DNA of 37,973 bases from Bradyrhizobiaceae bacterium (GTDB taxonomy: Bacteria; Pseudomonadota; Alphaproteobacteria; Rhizobiales; Xanthobacteraceae), in contig CANKHJ010000022.1 in the NCBI GenBank assembly GCA_947481635.1, positions 1-37,973 on the forward strand, read 5' to 3'. Below, piece by piece: positions 8,150-15,934 of this stretch (positions are counted from its first letter, which is position 1; the number at the start of each line of letters is the position of its first letter). A model generated the notes under the pieces. That model saw only the letters and a program-made list of their open reading frames with translations. It was not told the origin of the DNA and ran no database searches. A program made the position numbers and the translations under genes.

Positions 8150-8938
8150 TCATGCGAGCCGGCTGAGCGAGAAGCGCGTCACATCGCGCAGCAGCTTGAT
8201 GAATTCCTGCGCGCTGTATTCCGCGGTCGCGCGCCCCTTCTCCAGGGTGGCGCGCGAGGCATCTCCCGCCGCGCCCGACGGATGCAGATCCTGCGCGATC
8301 CAGGAAAACGCATGACGCCCAGTCGGACGGAGGTAAGTGAATTCCTTGGCCATCGCGATGGTCACCGGCGCGAAGTTCGCCGCGCGGTCCATGCGCACCA
8401 GATGCGGCTTGAAATGCAACATCAGCGAGGTCTCGATGTCGCCGCCATGAATGCCGACGGCGATCTCTTCATCGGTATAGAGACCCGGCGGATAGCCGAA
8501 GAAACCCCAGTGGGTTGTCACCGCGAGCATGTTCAGACGGACGCGCAGTTCGCGCGCCAGGATGCCGGCAAGCTCGATATTTCCGCCATGCGAATTCACG
8601 ATCACGAGCTTGCGCAGGCCGGCCCGGTGCACGGCTTCACCGATCTCGACCCAGGCGCGCAAGGCGGTCTCGGCAGCAAGCGAGATTGTGCCGGGCGAGC
8701 GCAGGTGCTCGTTCGACTTGCCGACGGCCTGGACCGGCAGGATCAGGATCGAAAGATCATCCGGCAGCCGGGTGACAACTTCGCGCAGCATACCTTCGCC
8801 GATTTCGGTGTCGGTTGAGATCGGCAGATGCGGTCCGTGCTGCTCGATCGCGGCAAGCGGCAGCACCGCAATCACACGCTCCGGATCGAGGCCCGCGAAC
8901 TCCGCACTCGTCAGTTCGCTCCAGTAGAACGTCCGCAC
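8150..8938 (-). CDS. Creatininase-family amidohydrolase
   Basis: This 262-residue protein belongs to the creatininase/MftE/ArfB metal-dependent amidohydrolase family. EQHGPHLPISTD (residues 32-43, ligands Glu32, His34, Asp43), NSHGGN at 115-120 (His117) and HGGDIETSLML further on are the metal and substrate motifs. It starts with GTG at 8938 behind GGGAGG. The family opens cyclic amides (creatinine) or removes formyl groups (ArfB), so a role on a cyclic purine or pyrimidine breakdown product is possible, but the sequence does not give the substrate. It is transcribed divergently from the monooxygenase gene, about 218 bases ahead of the nucleoside operon in the same direction, with no recognised gene in that gap. 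Confidence 0.85.
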   Translation of the reverse strand: MRTFYWSELTSAEFAGLDPERVIAVLPLAAIEQHGPHLPISTDTEIGEGMLREVVTRLPDDLSILILPVQAVGKSNEHLRSPGTISLAAETALRAWVEIGEAVHRAGLRKLVIVNSHGGNIELAGILARELRVRLNMLAVTTHWGFFGYPPGLYTDEEIAVGIHGGDIETSLMLHFKPHLVRMDRAANFAPVTIAMAKEFTYLRPTGRHAFSWIAQDLHPSGAAGDASRATLEKGRATAEYSAQEFIKLLRDVTRFSLSRLA

Positions 8939-9020
8939 CGGGCCTCCCGCGCAAAGTTAATAAGTAGTTACCACGATTGTATCGCCGGGTCCGCTGATAG
9001 CAAATCCTGCGGCGCGGCGC

Positions 9021-10430
9021 GTGCTTGTCGCGGCATGGAATAGCAGTGTGAGTCACGCGTTGGCGACAGGATTGACGATCGTGGGGGCGGGGCCCGCGGG
9101 CATCGGCGTACTGGTTGCCGCATGCAACTCCGGTCAATTGCAGCAACTCCTTGCGCAGCGCGTGACGATCCTGGACCAGTGCGACAAGATCGGCGCCGGC
9201 GCGATCGGCGACTATTGCATCAACTCCGACAGCCACGCCGATACGCTGTTGCGCTGCCTGGACGGCAACCTCGGAGATCGCTGCCCGCAGTTACTCGTGC
9301 ATCCCGCGACGCTGGCCCTTTGCGCTTATCGTGGCCACGCAGCACCGCTGCCGATCGTCGCGGACTTCATCACGGCGCTGGCCCGTGCGGTTCAAAAGAT
9401 CGCGGCACAGGCGAACCAACCGATCCAGACCGGCGTAGAGGCACACGATGCCATGCGCAATCGAGCCGGAGGATGGACCATTCGCGCCCGCCGCAACGCC
9501 GACGGCGCGGAGATCGAGCTGGCCACCCGGCATCTGGTGGTTGCCACTGGTGCGGAGCAATCGACATCCCAGCTGCGGACCTTGTCCGTTTCCGGACAGC
9601 CGCTATGGCCGCGATACCAGGACAAGCTGATGCTTTCGCGGGCGGTGCTCAATGCCGACGGCCTCGCCACGGCAAGCCAAATCTTGGCGAGATCGGAACA
9701 TCCCCACGTCGCGATCATCGGCGGATCGCACAGCGCCATGTCCGCCGCCCGCGTATTGCTCGACCTTCCCGGCATTGAATGGAGGCGTGAATCGATCGCC
9801 ATCCTCCATCGCACGCCGCTGCGTCCGATGTATCCTTCGCCCGATCTTGCGCGCGCCGAGGGCTATCACGCGTTCGGGCCGAACGACATCTGCCCCAAGA
9901 CCGGCCGGGTCTTTCCGCTGGCGGGATTCCGCTCGGACGCGCGCGAGCTGCTGTTGCGTGTGCTCGGACTCGGCAAACGCCCCCGCGAACAACGGATTGC
10001 GTTGATCGACGTGATGCGCCGCAACGGCGGCGACATCGCTGCGATCCTGGAGCGCGCTGACATCGTCATCGCCGCCACCGGTTATCGTCCGCGCGCGCTG
10101 CCGCTCCATGATCGCGACGGACGCCGGATCAAGCTGCTGGCCGAGTGTTTCGGGTCGGCGGCGATGGTGGATCATCAGTCGCGCCTGCTCGACGCCTCAG
10201 CGGTGCCGATCCCCGGCGTATTCGGCATCGGCCTCTCGGCCGGATTTCCGCTCGAAGGAACGCATGGCGAGCCGAGCTTCCGCGGCCAGGCCAACGGATT
10301 GGCGCTTTGGCATTCCGAAATCGGCGCGGCGATCGTGTCCTCGGTACTGGACGATTCTGCCGACCAGGCCGCGTTCGACCTTCCCATCGCCGGTTCGGGC
10401 CGTCGGCCCGACGAAATCCAGATCAGCTAA
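9021..10430 (+). CDS. FAD/NAD(P)-dependent oxidoreductase resembling N-hydroxylating or class B monooxygenases
   Basis: This protein of about 469 residues has an N-terminal FAD-binding Rossmann motif, TIVGAGPAGIG (about 19-29), a second dinucleotide motif, VAIIGGSHSAMSAARVLLD (about 231-249), and a late ATGYRPRALPL segment (about 354-364). Two Rossmann motifs plus a late ATGY are the layout of flavin monooxygenases of the SidA/IucD/FMO group. CINSDSHADTLL near residue 70 stands where SidA-type enzymes bind flavin and substrate. GTG at 9021 is the longest start; GTG at 9048 has a GGAA upstream and is equally likely. A NagB-family gene follows after 32 bases. I cannot name the substrate, and a simple pyridine-nucleotide oxidoreductase remains possible. 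Confidence 0.7.
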   Translation: MLVAAWNSSVSHALATGLTIVGAGPAGIGVLVAACNSGQLQQLLAQRVTILDQCDKIGAGAIGDYCINSDSHADTLLRCLDGNLGDRCPQLLVHPATLALCAYRGHAAPLPIVADFITALARAVQKIAAQANQPIQTGVEAHDAMRNRAGGWTIRARRNADGAEIELATRHLVVATGAEQSTSQLRTLSVSGQPLWPRYQDKLMLSRAVLNADGLATASQILARSEHPHVAIIGGSHSAMSAARVLLDLPGIEWRRESIAILHRTPLRPMYPSPDLARAEGYHAFGPNDICPKTGRVFPLAGFRSDARELLLRVLGLGKRPREQRIALIDVMRRNGGDIAAILERADIVIAATGYRPRALPLHDRDGRRIKLLAECFGSAAMVDHQSRLLDASAVPIPGVFGIGLSAGFPLEGTHGEPSFRGQANGLALWHSEIGAAIVSSVLDDSADQAAFDLPIAGSGRRPDEIQIS

Positions 10431-10462
10431 ATCCAGTCAGTTGTTCCAGGTCAGTTCGTGTC

Positions 10463-11230
10463 ATGTCCGCCAGCGTCGCCATCGAAATTCTCGATCATTG
10501 GCATTTGCCGATCCGGGCCGCCGGGCTGATCGCATCGACGCTGGCCACCGCCATCCGCGACCATGGCAGAGCGGTCCTGGTTCCTTCTGCGGGTCGAACG
10601 CCGACGGCGACCTATCGCGCGCTCCGGGACAATCATCGACAATCACTCGACTGGCGGCGTGTCCATGTCGTCCAGATGGACGAGTATCGCGGCATCGGCG
10701 CGAATGACCCGCGCAGCTTTGCGTATTATCTCTCGACCGAAATCGTAGCGCCGTTGTGCGTCGGAGGTTTCACGCATTTCAACGACAAAGCCGGCGCATT
10801 GGTCTGCCCGCTCGACGATTATGAGACCGCCTTCGGCGCGATCGACCTGGTGGTCCACGGCATCGGGCGCAACGGCCATCTCGGTTTCAACGAGCCGAAC
10901 GCGTCGATTGATTCAAAGTGCCGGCAGGTCCGGCTGACCCCATCCACCCTGCTCACCAATTTTCCGGACGAGGCCGAGCGGCGGCAGTTTGCGGAGGGGA
11001 TGACGCTGGGCCTCACGTCGCTACGCGCCGCACGGAATTCGCTGCTGCTGGCAACCGGACGTGAAAAGGCCGAGGCCTTGAACCAGGCCTGCTGCATGCC
11101 GCCGTCGGAGCGCTGTCCCGCCTCCGTCTTGCGGGATTGCGAAAACGTCGTGGTCCTGGCCGATCCCGCCGCGGCGGCCAAGCTGCGCGCGAGCAGGCTG
11201 AAGCAACACGCGCTGCAACTGGTTCACTAA
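10463..11230 (+). CDS. NagB-family glucosamine-6-phosphate deaminase/isomerase-like protein
   Basis: This 255-residue protein aligns with NagB along its length. QMDEY at 71-75 contains the catalytic Asp73 (E. coli Asp72). GIGRNGHLGFNEP at 133-145 contains His139 and Glu144 (E. coli His143, Glu148). CPASVLRDC near 217 matches the C-terminal PASxL motif of Bacillus-type enzymes. Two points differ from E. coli: Asn137 stands at Asp141, as I recall also in active Gram-positive enzymes, and the phosphate loop reads PSAGRTPTATY rather than PTGxTP. Deamination of an amino-sugar phosphate is likely, but the altered loop leaves the substrate open. It starts at ATG 10463, 32 bases after the monooxygenase stop. 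Its stop overlaps the convergent permease stop by four bases. Confidence 0.72.
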   Translation: MSASVAIEILDHWHLPIRAAGLIASTLATAIRDHGRAVLVPSAGRTPTATYRALRDNHRQSLDWRRVHVVQMDEYRGIGANDPRSFAYYLSTEIVAPLCVGGFTHFNDKAGALVCPLDDYETAFGAIDLVVHGIGRNGHLGFNEPNASIDSKCRQVRLTPSTLLTNFPDEAERRQFAEGMTLGLTSLRAARNSLLLATGREKAEALNQACCMPPSERCPASVLRDCENVVVLADPAAAAKLRASRLKQHALQLVH

Positions 11231-11997
11231 GCCGCGGCGCTCATCGAGGAGCGGAATGCCCAGTGGGTGAAGCGCGCTTCGATCAGGGCGAACACCGCGT
11301 ACATCAGGATGCCTTCGACCGCCAATAGCAGCAATGCGGCGAAGACCAGCGGCATCTGGAAGTTCGAGCCGGCCAGCGCGATCAGATAGCCCAACCCGGC
11401 ATTGGCGCCGATGGTCTCCGACACCACCGTGCCGACAAAGGCCAGCGTGATCGCGACCTTGAGCGAGCCGAACAGATACGGCTGCGTCCGCGGAATGCCG
11501 ACCTTGAGCATGATGTCGAGCTTGCGCGCGCCAAGCGCGCGCAACACGTCCTCAAGCTCGGGCTCCATGGTGGCGAGCCCGGTCGCCACGTTCACGACGA
11601 TCGGAAAGAACGAGATCAGGAACGCGGTGAGAATTGCCGGAATTTCACCGATGCCGAACCACATGATCAGGATCGGAACCACCGCGACCTTCGGGATCGT
11701 GTTGAAGCCGATCATCACCGGATAAAGGCCGCGATAGATGGTGCGCGACCAACCGACGATCAGGCCTAGCGCCACGCCGAAGATCACCGCAAGCGCGAAG
11801 CCGGCCATTGTGGTCCACAACGTCACGAAGGAATGACGCAGCAGCGGCTGCCAATGCTGGATGATTGCGCCGAAGGCCTGCGTCGGGGACGCCATGATGA
11901 AGGGGCTGAAATTGAAGATGCGGCAGGCCGCCTCCCACAACGCGAAGATCGCGATGGTGAACAGCCAGGGCGACAGTTTTTCGAGGAGGTCCTTCAT
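11227..11997 (-). CDS. ABC importer permease, SsuC/TauC-like
   Basis: This 256-residue inner-membrane permease belongs to the nitrate/taurine/pyrimidine-precursor branch. Hydrophobic spans begin at about residues 11-27. The EAA loop appears as LEDVLRALGARKLDIMLKVGIP (about 158-179, in part: LRALGARKLDIM), with GTVVSETIGANAGLGYL further on, a typical SsuC/TauC block. Its ATG overlaps the ATPase stop as ATGA, so translation is coupled. Last gene of its three-gene transporter unit. The binding protein at 12912-13922 completes the system. Confidence 0.9.
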   Translation of the reverse strand: MKDLLEKLSPWLFTIAIFALWEAACRIFNFSPFIMASPTQAFGAIIQHWQPLLRHSFVTLWTTMAGFALAVIFGVALGLIVGWSRTIYRGLYPVMIGFNTIPKVAVVPILIMWFGIGEIPAILTAFLISFFPIVVNVATGLATMEPELEDVLRALGARKLDIMLKVGIPRTQPYLFGSLKVAITLAFVGTVVSETIGANAGLGYLIALAGSNFQMPLVFAALLLLAVEGILMYAVFALIEARFTHWAFRSSMSAAA

Positions 11998-12782
11998 GTC
12001 TGGCGCACCTCGGCGATCTTGGCGCGCAATTCATGCACGATATCGGTGAAGCGCGGCTCGAAGCAGATCTCAAGGTCGCGCGGGCGCGGCAGATCGACTG
12101 CCTTGGTCATGACGATGCGGCCGGGCCGCGCGCTCATCACGTGAATGGTGTCGGCCAGGAACGCCGCCTCGCGCAGATCATGTGTCACCAGGATCACGGT
12201 AAAGCCGAGCTTCTGCCAGAGGTCGCGCAGCACGCACCACAATTCCTCGCGCGTGAAGGCGTCGAGCGCGGCGAATGGCTCGTCGAGCATCAGCAAAGCC
12301 GGCTCGTGGATCAACGACCGGCAGAGCGAGACGCGCTGCTGCATGCCGCCCGACAATTCCCACGGGTAACGGTCGCCGAAGCCGGATAATCCGACGGTCT
12401 TGAGCAGCGCCTCGACCTGCTCGCGATACTTGGCATTGTCGCGTCGGAAACGATGACGATGCGGCTCGACGATCTCGAGCGGCAAGAGGACGTTGTCGGC
12501 GACCTTGCGCCACGGCAGCAGGTTCGGATTCTGGAACGCCATGCCGGCGATCTTGACCGGGCCGCGCACCTTGTCGCCGAACACCGAGATGTCACCTTTG
12601 TCCGGGCGGATCAGACCGGTGACGAGCTTCATCAACGACGACTTGCCGCAGCCGGACGGACCGACCACCGCGGCGAATTCGCCACGCTTCACATTGAGCG
12701 TCGTGCCCTGCAGCGCCAGCACGCCGCCGGATGCGCCCTTGTAGGTGAGCGTGATGTCGTCGATGTCGACGGAGGAGGACAT
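11994..12782 (-). CDS. ABC importer ATPase, SsuB/TauB-like
   Basis: This 262-residue ATPase has Walker A GPSGCGKS at 41-48, Q-loop FQNPNLLPW at 83-91, signature LSGGMQQR at 143-150, Walker B ALLMLDEPF at 162-170 and a switch His in VTHDLREAAFLAD. It lacks the C-terminal TOBE extension of the other ATPase in the window, as expected for the nitrate/sulfonate/taurine group. It powers the 11227-11997 permease. A 129-base gap holding a REP-like palindrome separates it from the upstream binding-protein gene. Confidence 0.9.
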   Translation of the reverse strand: MSSSVDIDDITLTYKGASGGVLALQGTTLNVKRGEFAAVVGPSGCGKSSLMKLVTGLIRPDKGDISVFGDKVRGPVKIAGMAFQNPNLLPWRKVADNVLLPLEIVEPHRHRFRRDNAKYREQVEALLKTVGLSGFGDRYPWELSGGMQQRVSLCRSLIHEPALLMLDEPFAALDAFTREELWCVLRDLWQKLGFTVILVTHDLREAAFLADTIHVMSARPGRIVMTKAVDLPRPRDLEICFEPRFTDIVHELRAKIAEVRQT

Positions 12783-12803
12783 GTATTCGCTTTACAATCC
12801 GCC

Positions 12804-12886
12804 GTCATGCCCGGCCTTGTGCCGGGCATCCACGTCTTGAGGCGTCACAGCAAGACGTAGATGGCCGGGCCAAGCCCGGCCATGAC
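12804..12886. repeat. REP-like palindromic element between transporter genes
   Basis: The element is bounded by GTCATG (12804-12809) and CATGAC (12881-12886). CACGTCTTG (12831-12839) pairs with CAAGACGT (12851-12858), and GC-rich hairpins (CCCGGC...GCCGGG and GGCCGGG...CCCGGCC) lie on each arm. This is the form of a common dispersed repeat of Bradyrhizobium-like genomes (recalled, not searched). It sits inside the ABC operon between binding-protein and ATPase genes, where it could stabilise the upstream message or lower downstream expression. Confidence 0.7.
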
Positions 12887-12911
12887 GCGTGGTGGGAGGC
12901 GTGAACGAGCC

Positions 12912-13922
12912 TTACAGCTTGCGATCAGCTGCGGGCGGGAGGAATTCGCTGGTGAAGATGTCGTCGGTCTTCGGCTTGACCTTGAAGTCATAGGTCAGCG
13001 CCATCTGCTCGATCGACTTGTCCATGCGCGCCTTGTCGATGCCACCGACGCCATTGGCCTTCACCCACGGGGTGGCCATGTTGTCCTTGAGCGCCATCTT
13101 CAGGCGGGCGAGCTCGATCTTCTCGTCGCCGGTCTCATTGCGCTTCATCACCGACTTGATCGCGGCTTCCGGATCCTTGGCGGTGTCGATCACGCCCTTG
13201 ATCGTTGCCTTGACGAAGCCGGCCACGACCTTCGGGTTCGCCTTGGCGAATTCCGGATTGACCATAATAGCGTTGCCGTAAAGCACCAGGCCGTGATCCG
13301 ACATCAGCATCACCTTGATGTCCGGCTCCTTCACGCCACCGGCCAGCAGGTTGAACACCGAGGAGAACGAGAAGCCGGTGATCGCATCGACCTTGCCGTC
13401 GGCGAGCATCGGCTCACGCACCGGAAAGCCGACATTCTCGATCTTCACTTTCGAGGCGTCGATGCCGGTCTCCTTGACGAAAGCCTTCCACTGCGCGAAC
13501 GCGCCATCCGGCGCGGGAGCGCCGAGGATCTTGCCTTCCAGATCCTTCGGCTTGAGCACCCCGCCCTTGGTGGTGGAGACGATCGCGAAAGGCGGAATGT
13601 CATAGACCATCATCACGGCCTGGACCTTCTGGCCGGGATTCTGATCCTGGAAACGGGTCAGCGAGTTGATGTCGAAGAAGCCGAGCGGATAGGTGCCGGC
13701 CGCGACGCGTGCGATGCCCTGCACCGAACCCGGGCCGGAATCGACCGTGACGTCGAGGCCTTCGGCTTTGTAATAGCCCTTGTCGATGGCGACGAAATAC
13801 GGCGCCGAGGGGCCTTCGAACTTCCAGTCGAGAGCGAATTTCACGGCGGTCTGTGCCGACGCCGATCCTGTCAGAACGGCAAGGGCAGCGGCCGCCAGGG
13901 CGAACGAAGTAACCTGTTTCAT
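12912..13922 (-). CDS. Periplasmic NMT1/SsuA-type substrate-binding protein, probable purine-derivative importer
   Basis: This 336-residue exported protein has a Sec signal peptide (MKQVTSFALAAAALAVLTGS, cleavage near SAQ about residue 24). The mature part has the NMT1/THI5-like pattern: KFALDWKFEGPSAPYFVAID, GYYKAEGLDVTVDSGPGS and the LKPKDLEGKILGAPAPDG block. The frame stays open to 14132, but ATG 13922 places the signal peptide correctly. The family binds pyrimidine precursors, sulfonates, nitrate and similar small molecules. Position between nucleoside and urate genes favours a purine breakdown product; this is inference. A strong sigma-54-like promoter lies 53 bases upstream. Confidence 0.88.
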   Translation of the reverse strand: MKQVTSFALAAAALAVLTGSASAQTAVKFALDWKFEGPSAPYFVAIDKGYYKAEGLDVTVDSGPGSVQGIARVAAGTYPLGFFDINSLTRFQDQNPGQKVQAVMMVYDIPPFAIVSTTKGGVLKPKDLEGKILGAPAPDGAFAQWKAFVKETGIDASKVKIENVGFPVREPMLADGKVDAITGFSFSSVFNLLAGGVKEPDIKVMLMSDHGLVLYGNAIMVNPEFAKANPKVVAGFVKATIKGVIDTAKDPEAAIKSVMKRNETGDEKIELARLKMALKDNMATPWVKANGVGGIDKARMDKSIEQMALTYDFKVKPKTDDIFTSEFLPPAADRKL

Positions 13923-13974
13923 GGATGTGACTCGCGGTTGGGACGCCGGAGGCCCGGCACACTGTCTGCGAACT

Positions 13975-13992
13975 GAGCAATCCCTATGCCAG
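13975..13992 (-). promoter_or_regulatory. Candidate sigma-54 promoter for the NMT1-type ABC importer
   Basis: On the minus strand the sequence is CTGGCATAGGGATTGCTC. TGGCA and TTGCT match the -24 and -12 boxes with exactly ten bases between the GG and GC pairs; only the CG of TGGCACG differs (TA here). The predicted start is near 13965, giving a 43-base leader to the binding-protein ATG, almost the same as for the nucleoside operon. An NtrC-type enhancer site was not identified. Confidence 0.6.
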
Positions 13993-14092
13993 CCCGCAGC
14001 GACGCACCCGCACGGCAAACGCGCCATCGGCCCGTCGTCATTGCTGACAGAATAAGCGGCCTGCTCAATCACACGCCAGAGAATAAACCCGG

Positions 14093-14992
14093 TCAGCTTC
14101 CACGATAGGTGGAATATCCCCAGGGCGAGCACACCAGCGGCACGTGATAATGCCCCTCGGCCTCGGCCACCGAAAACCGCAGCGGCACCACATCGAGGAA
14201 CGGCGGGTCGGCGAGTTCTGCCCCCCTGCCCGCGCCCTGGGCGCGGAAATAATCCCCGATGAAGAAGCGCAGCTCGTAGACGCCGATCGGCACCGGACGC
14301 CCGCCGATCAGCGCCTGGTCGGTGCGGCCATCCTTGTTGGTCACGGTCTTGACCAGCAGGCGGCCGTGGCCGCCGCTATCCAATTCCCACAGCTCCACGG
14401 TGACGCCCGGCGCCGGTCGGCCGGCGCGCGTGTCCAGAACATGGGTCGAGAGCCGGCCGTCCAGCTTGAGCCGCTCGGCGGTCTCGACGCGCTGATCGAG
14501 CCGCAACGCCGCAATTCGGAAAATCTCGTCCAGCGCGGTCGCGCGCTCGGCTGCGGCATCGTGTCCCAGGCGGCGTTCGAATTCGCGCAGAATCGAGCCC
14601 TTGGTATGCCGCCGCACGCAGACGATGAACGGGATGCCGAACTTCGCCTTGTAGGCATCGTTGCGCTGATGGAACGCCGCGTATTCCTCGTCCGACAGGC
14701 GATCCAGACCGACGCTTGCCTGCTCGGCGGTCGAGTCCGCGGTAAGCGTTCCGGAGCGCGCCGCCTTCCCTGCAAGATCGGGATGCGCCTTGATCAAGGC
14801 GGCCTGCTGGTCCGGTGCCGCGGAGAGTACCGCCGCGCGCATCGCCTCATGGAGCGACGCGAGCGAGGCAAAGGGACGCTTAGCCGCAGCGGCCTCCGCC
14901 ACCCAGGGCGAATGCTCGAAGATGTCGCCGAGCGCCGCGACGAAGTCCGCAGTGCTGGTCTTGTTGAGGGTATCGAGCGGGATACTTGTCAT
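14093..14992 (-). CDS. Fused OHCU decarboxylase / 5-hydroxyisourate hydrolase (allantoin-forming)
   Basis: Two enzymes are joined in 299 residues. The N-terminal domain (about 10-168) is OHCU decarboxylase (UraD/PucL N-domain type): HPDLAGK at 70-76 with catalytic His70, a conserved Glu-Gln pair at 90-91 and PFIVCVR at 121-127. The C-terminal domain (about 180-299) is the transthyretin-like 5-hydroxyisourate hydrolase: LSTHVLDTRAGRPAPGV opening at 181 with His184, and the terminal YRGS. Together they take the PuuD product 5-hydroxyisourate to OHCU and then to S-allantoin. The frame extends upstream, but ATG 14992 gives the expected start. It lies two bases after the puuE stop, last in the operon. 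Plant allantoin synthase has the same domain order. Confidence 0.93.
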   Translation of the reverse strand: MTSIPLDTLNKTSTADFVAALGDIFEHSPWVAEAAAAKRPFASLASLHEAMRAAVLSAAPDQQAALIKAHPDLAGKAARSGTLTADSTAEQASVGLDRLSDEEYAAFHQRNDAYKAKFGIPFIVCVRRHTKGSILREFERRLGHDAAAERATALDEIFRIAALRLDQRVETAERLKLDGRLSTHVLDTRAGRPAPGVTVELWELDSGGHGRLLVKTVTNKDGRTDQALIGGRPVPIGVYELRFFIGDYFRAQGAGRGAELADPPFLDVVPLRFSVAEAEGHYHVPLVCSPWGYSTYRGS

Positions 14993-14994
14993 CG

Positions 14995-15933
14995 TTATCC
15001 GAGTGTCGGCGCAGCGGCGGCGAGTGCGAGATGCTCGCGGTACCAATGATGCGCGATATCGAGGCGCGTCGGCACCCAGACGCGGTCATGCTTGGCGATG
15101 TGATCGAGGAAGCGCGCCAGCCCGGCAAGCCGGCCGGGACGCCCGACCAGGCGGCAATGCAGGCCGATCGACATCATCTTCGGCGCGTCTTCGCCCTCGG
15201 CGTAAAGCACGTCAAAGCTGTCGCGCAGATATTCGAAGAACTGCTCGCTGCCGGCGAAACCCTGCGCATTGGTGAAGCGCATGTCATTGGCGTCGAGCGT
15301 ATAGGGGATGAGGAGATGCGGCCCCTTCGGCCCGTTGATCCAATACGGCAGGTCATCGGCATAGGTGTCCGACGAATAGAGGAAGCCGCCGTCGTCGAGC
15401 ACCGCGGGAAGCGTGTTCACCGACGAACGGCCGAGATACCAGCCGAGTGGACGCGCACCCGTGGCCTCGGTGTGGATGCGCACCGCCTCGCTGAGATGCC
15501 GGCGCTCCTCGGCCTCGGGGATATTGCGATAGTCGATCCATTTGTAGCCGTGGCTCGCGATCTCCCAGTCCGCCTCCTTCATCGCCGCGACGATATCCGG
15601 CGAGCGCGCCAAGGCGGTCGCGACGCCATAAACCGTCACCGGCAGCTTGCGTCCGGTGAATAATCGCCACAGCCGCCAGAAGCCGGCGCGCGAGCCGTAT
15701 TCGTACATCGACTCGACGTTCATGTGGCGCTGGCCGACCCATGGCTCGGCGCCGAGCACGTCGGACAGGAAAGCCTCGGAGGTCGGGTCGCCATGCAGGA
15801 TGTTGCGCTCGCCGCCCTCTTCGTAGTTCACGACGAACTGCACCGCGACGCGCGCGCGTCCCGGCCAGCGCGGATCAGGCGGGTTGCGGCCATAGCCGGC
15901 GAGGTCGCGTGGATAATCGGAGAAAGACGCCAT
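14995..15933 (-). CDS. puuE: Allantoinase, polysaccharide-deacetylase type
   Basis: This 312-residue protein matches the PuuE family, a metal-independent allantoinase built on the polysaccharide deacetylase fold that opens allantoin to allantoate. Characteristic blocks are YPRDLAGYGRNPPDPRWPG at the N-terminus, VNYEEGGERNILHGD, EIASHGYKWIDY (the deacetylase His position) and the late SIGLHCRLVGRPGR. The frame could start at 15987, but ATG 15933 gives the standard MASFSDYPRDL start one base after the urate oxidase stop. It is the middle gene of the operon and follows the chemistry of its neighbours. Confidence 0.94.
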   Translation of the reverse strand: MASFSDYPRDLAGYGRNPPDPRWPGRARVAVQFVVNYEEGGERNILHGDPTSEAFLSDVLGAEPWVGQRHMNVESMYEYGSRAGFWRLWRLFTGRKLPVTVYGVATALARSPDIVAAMKEADWEIASHGYKWIDYRNIPEAEERRHLSEAVRIHTEATGARPLGWYLGRSSVNTLPAVLDDGGFLYSSDTYADDLPYWINGPKGPHLLIPYTLDANDMRFTNAQGFAGSEQFFEYLRDSFDVLYAEGEDAPKMMSIGLHCRLVGRPGRLAGLARFLDHIAKHDRVWVPTRLDIAHHWYREHLALAAAAPTLG

Positions 15934-15934
15934 C

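Noticed and set aside
8939-9020. GTAGTTACCAC as an operator in the creatininase/monooxygenase divergent gap
   Set aside because: The dyad is imperfect (one mismatch in five-base arms) and short, so chance occurrence is likely.
10868-10882. Asn137 in the NagB-like protein as sign of an inactive enzyme
   Set aside because: From memory, other active family members carry Asn here, and the other catalytic residues are intact.
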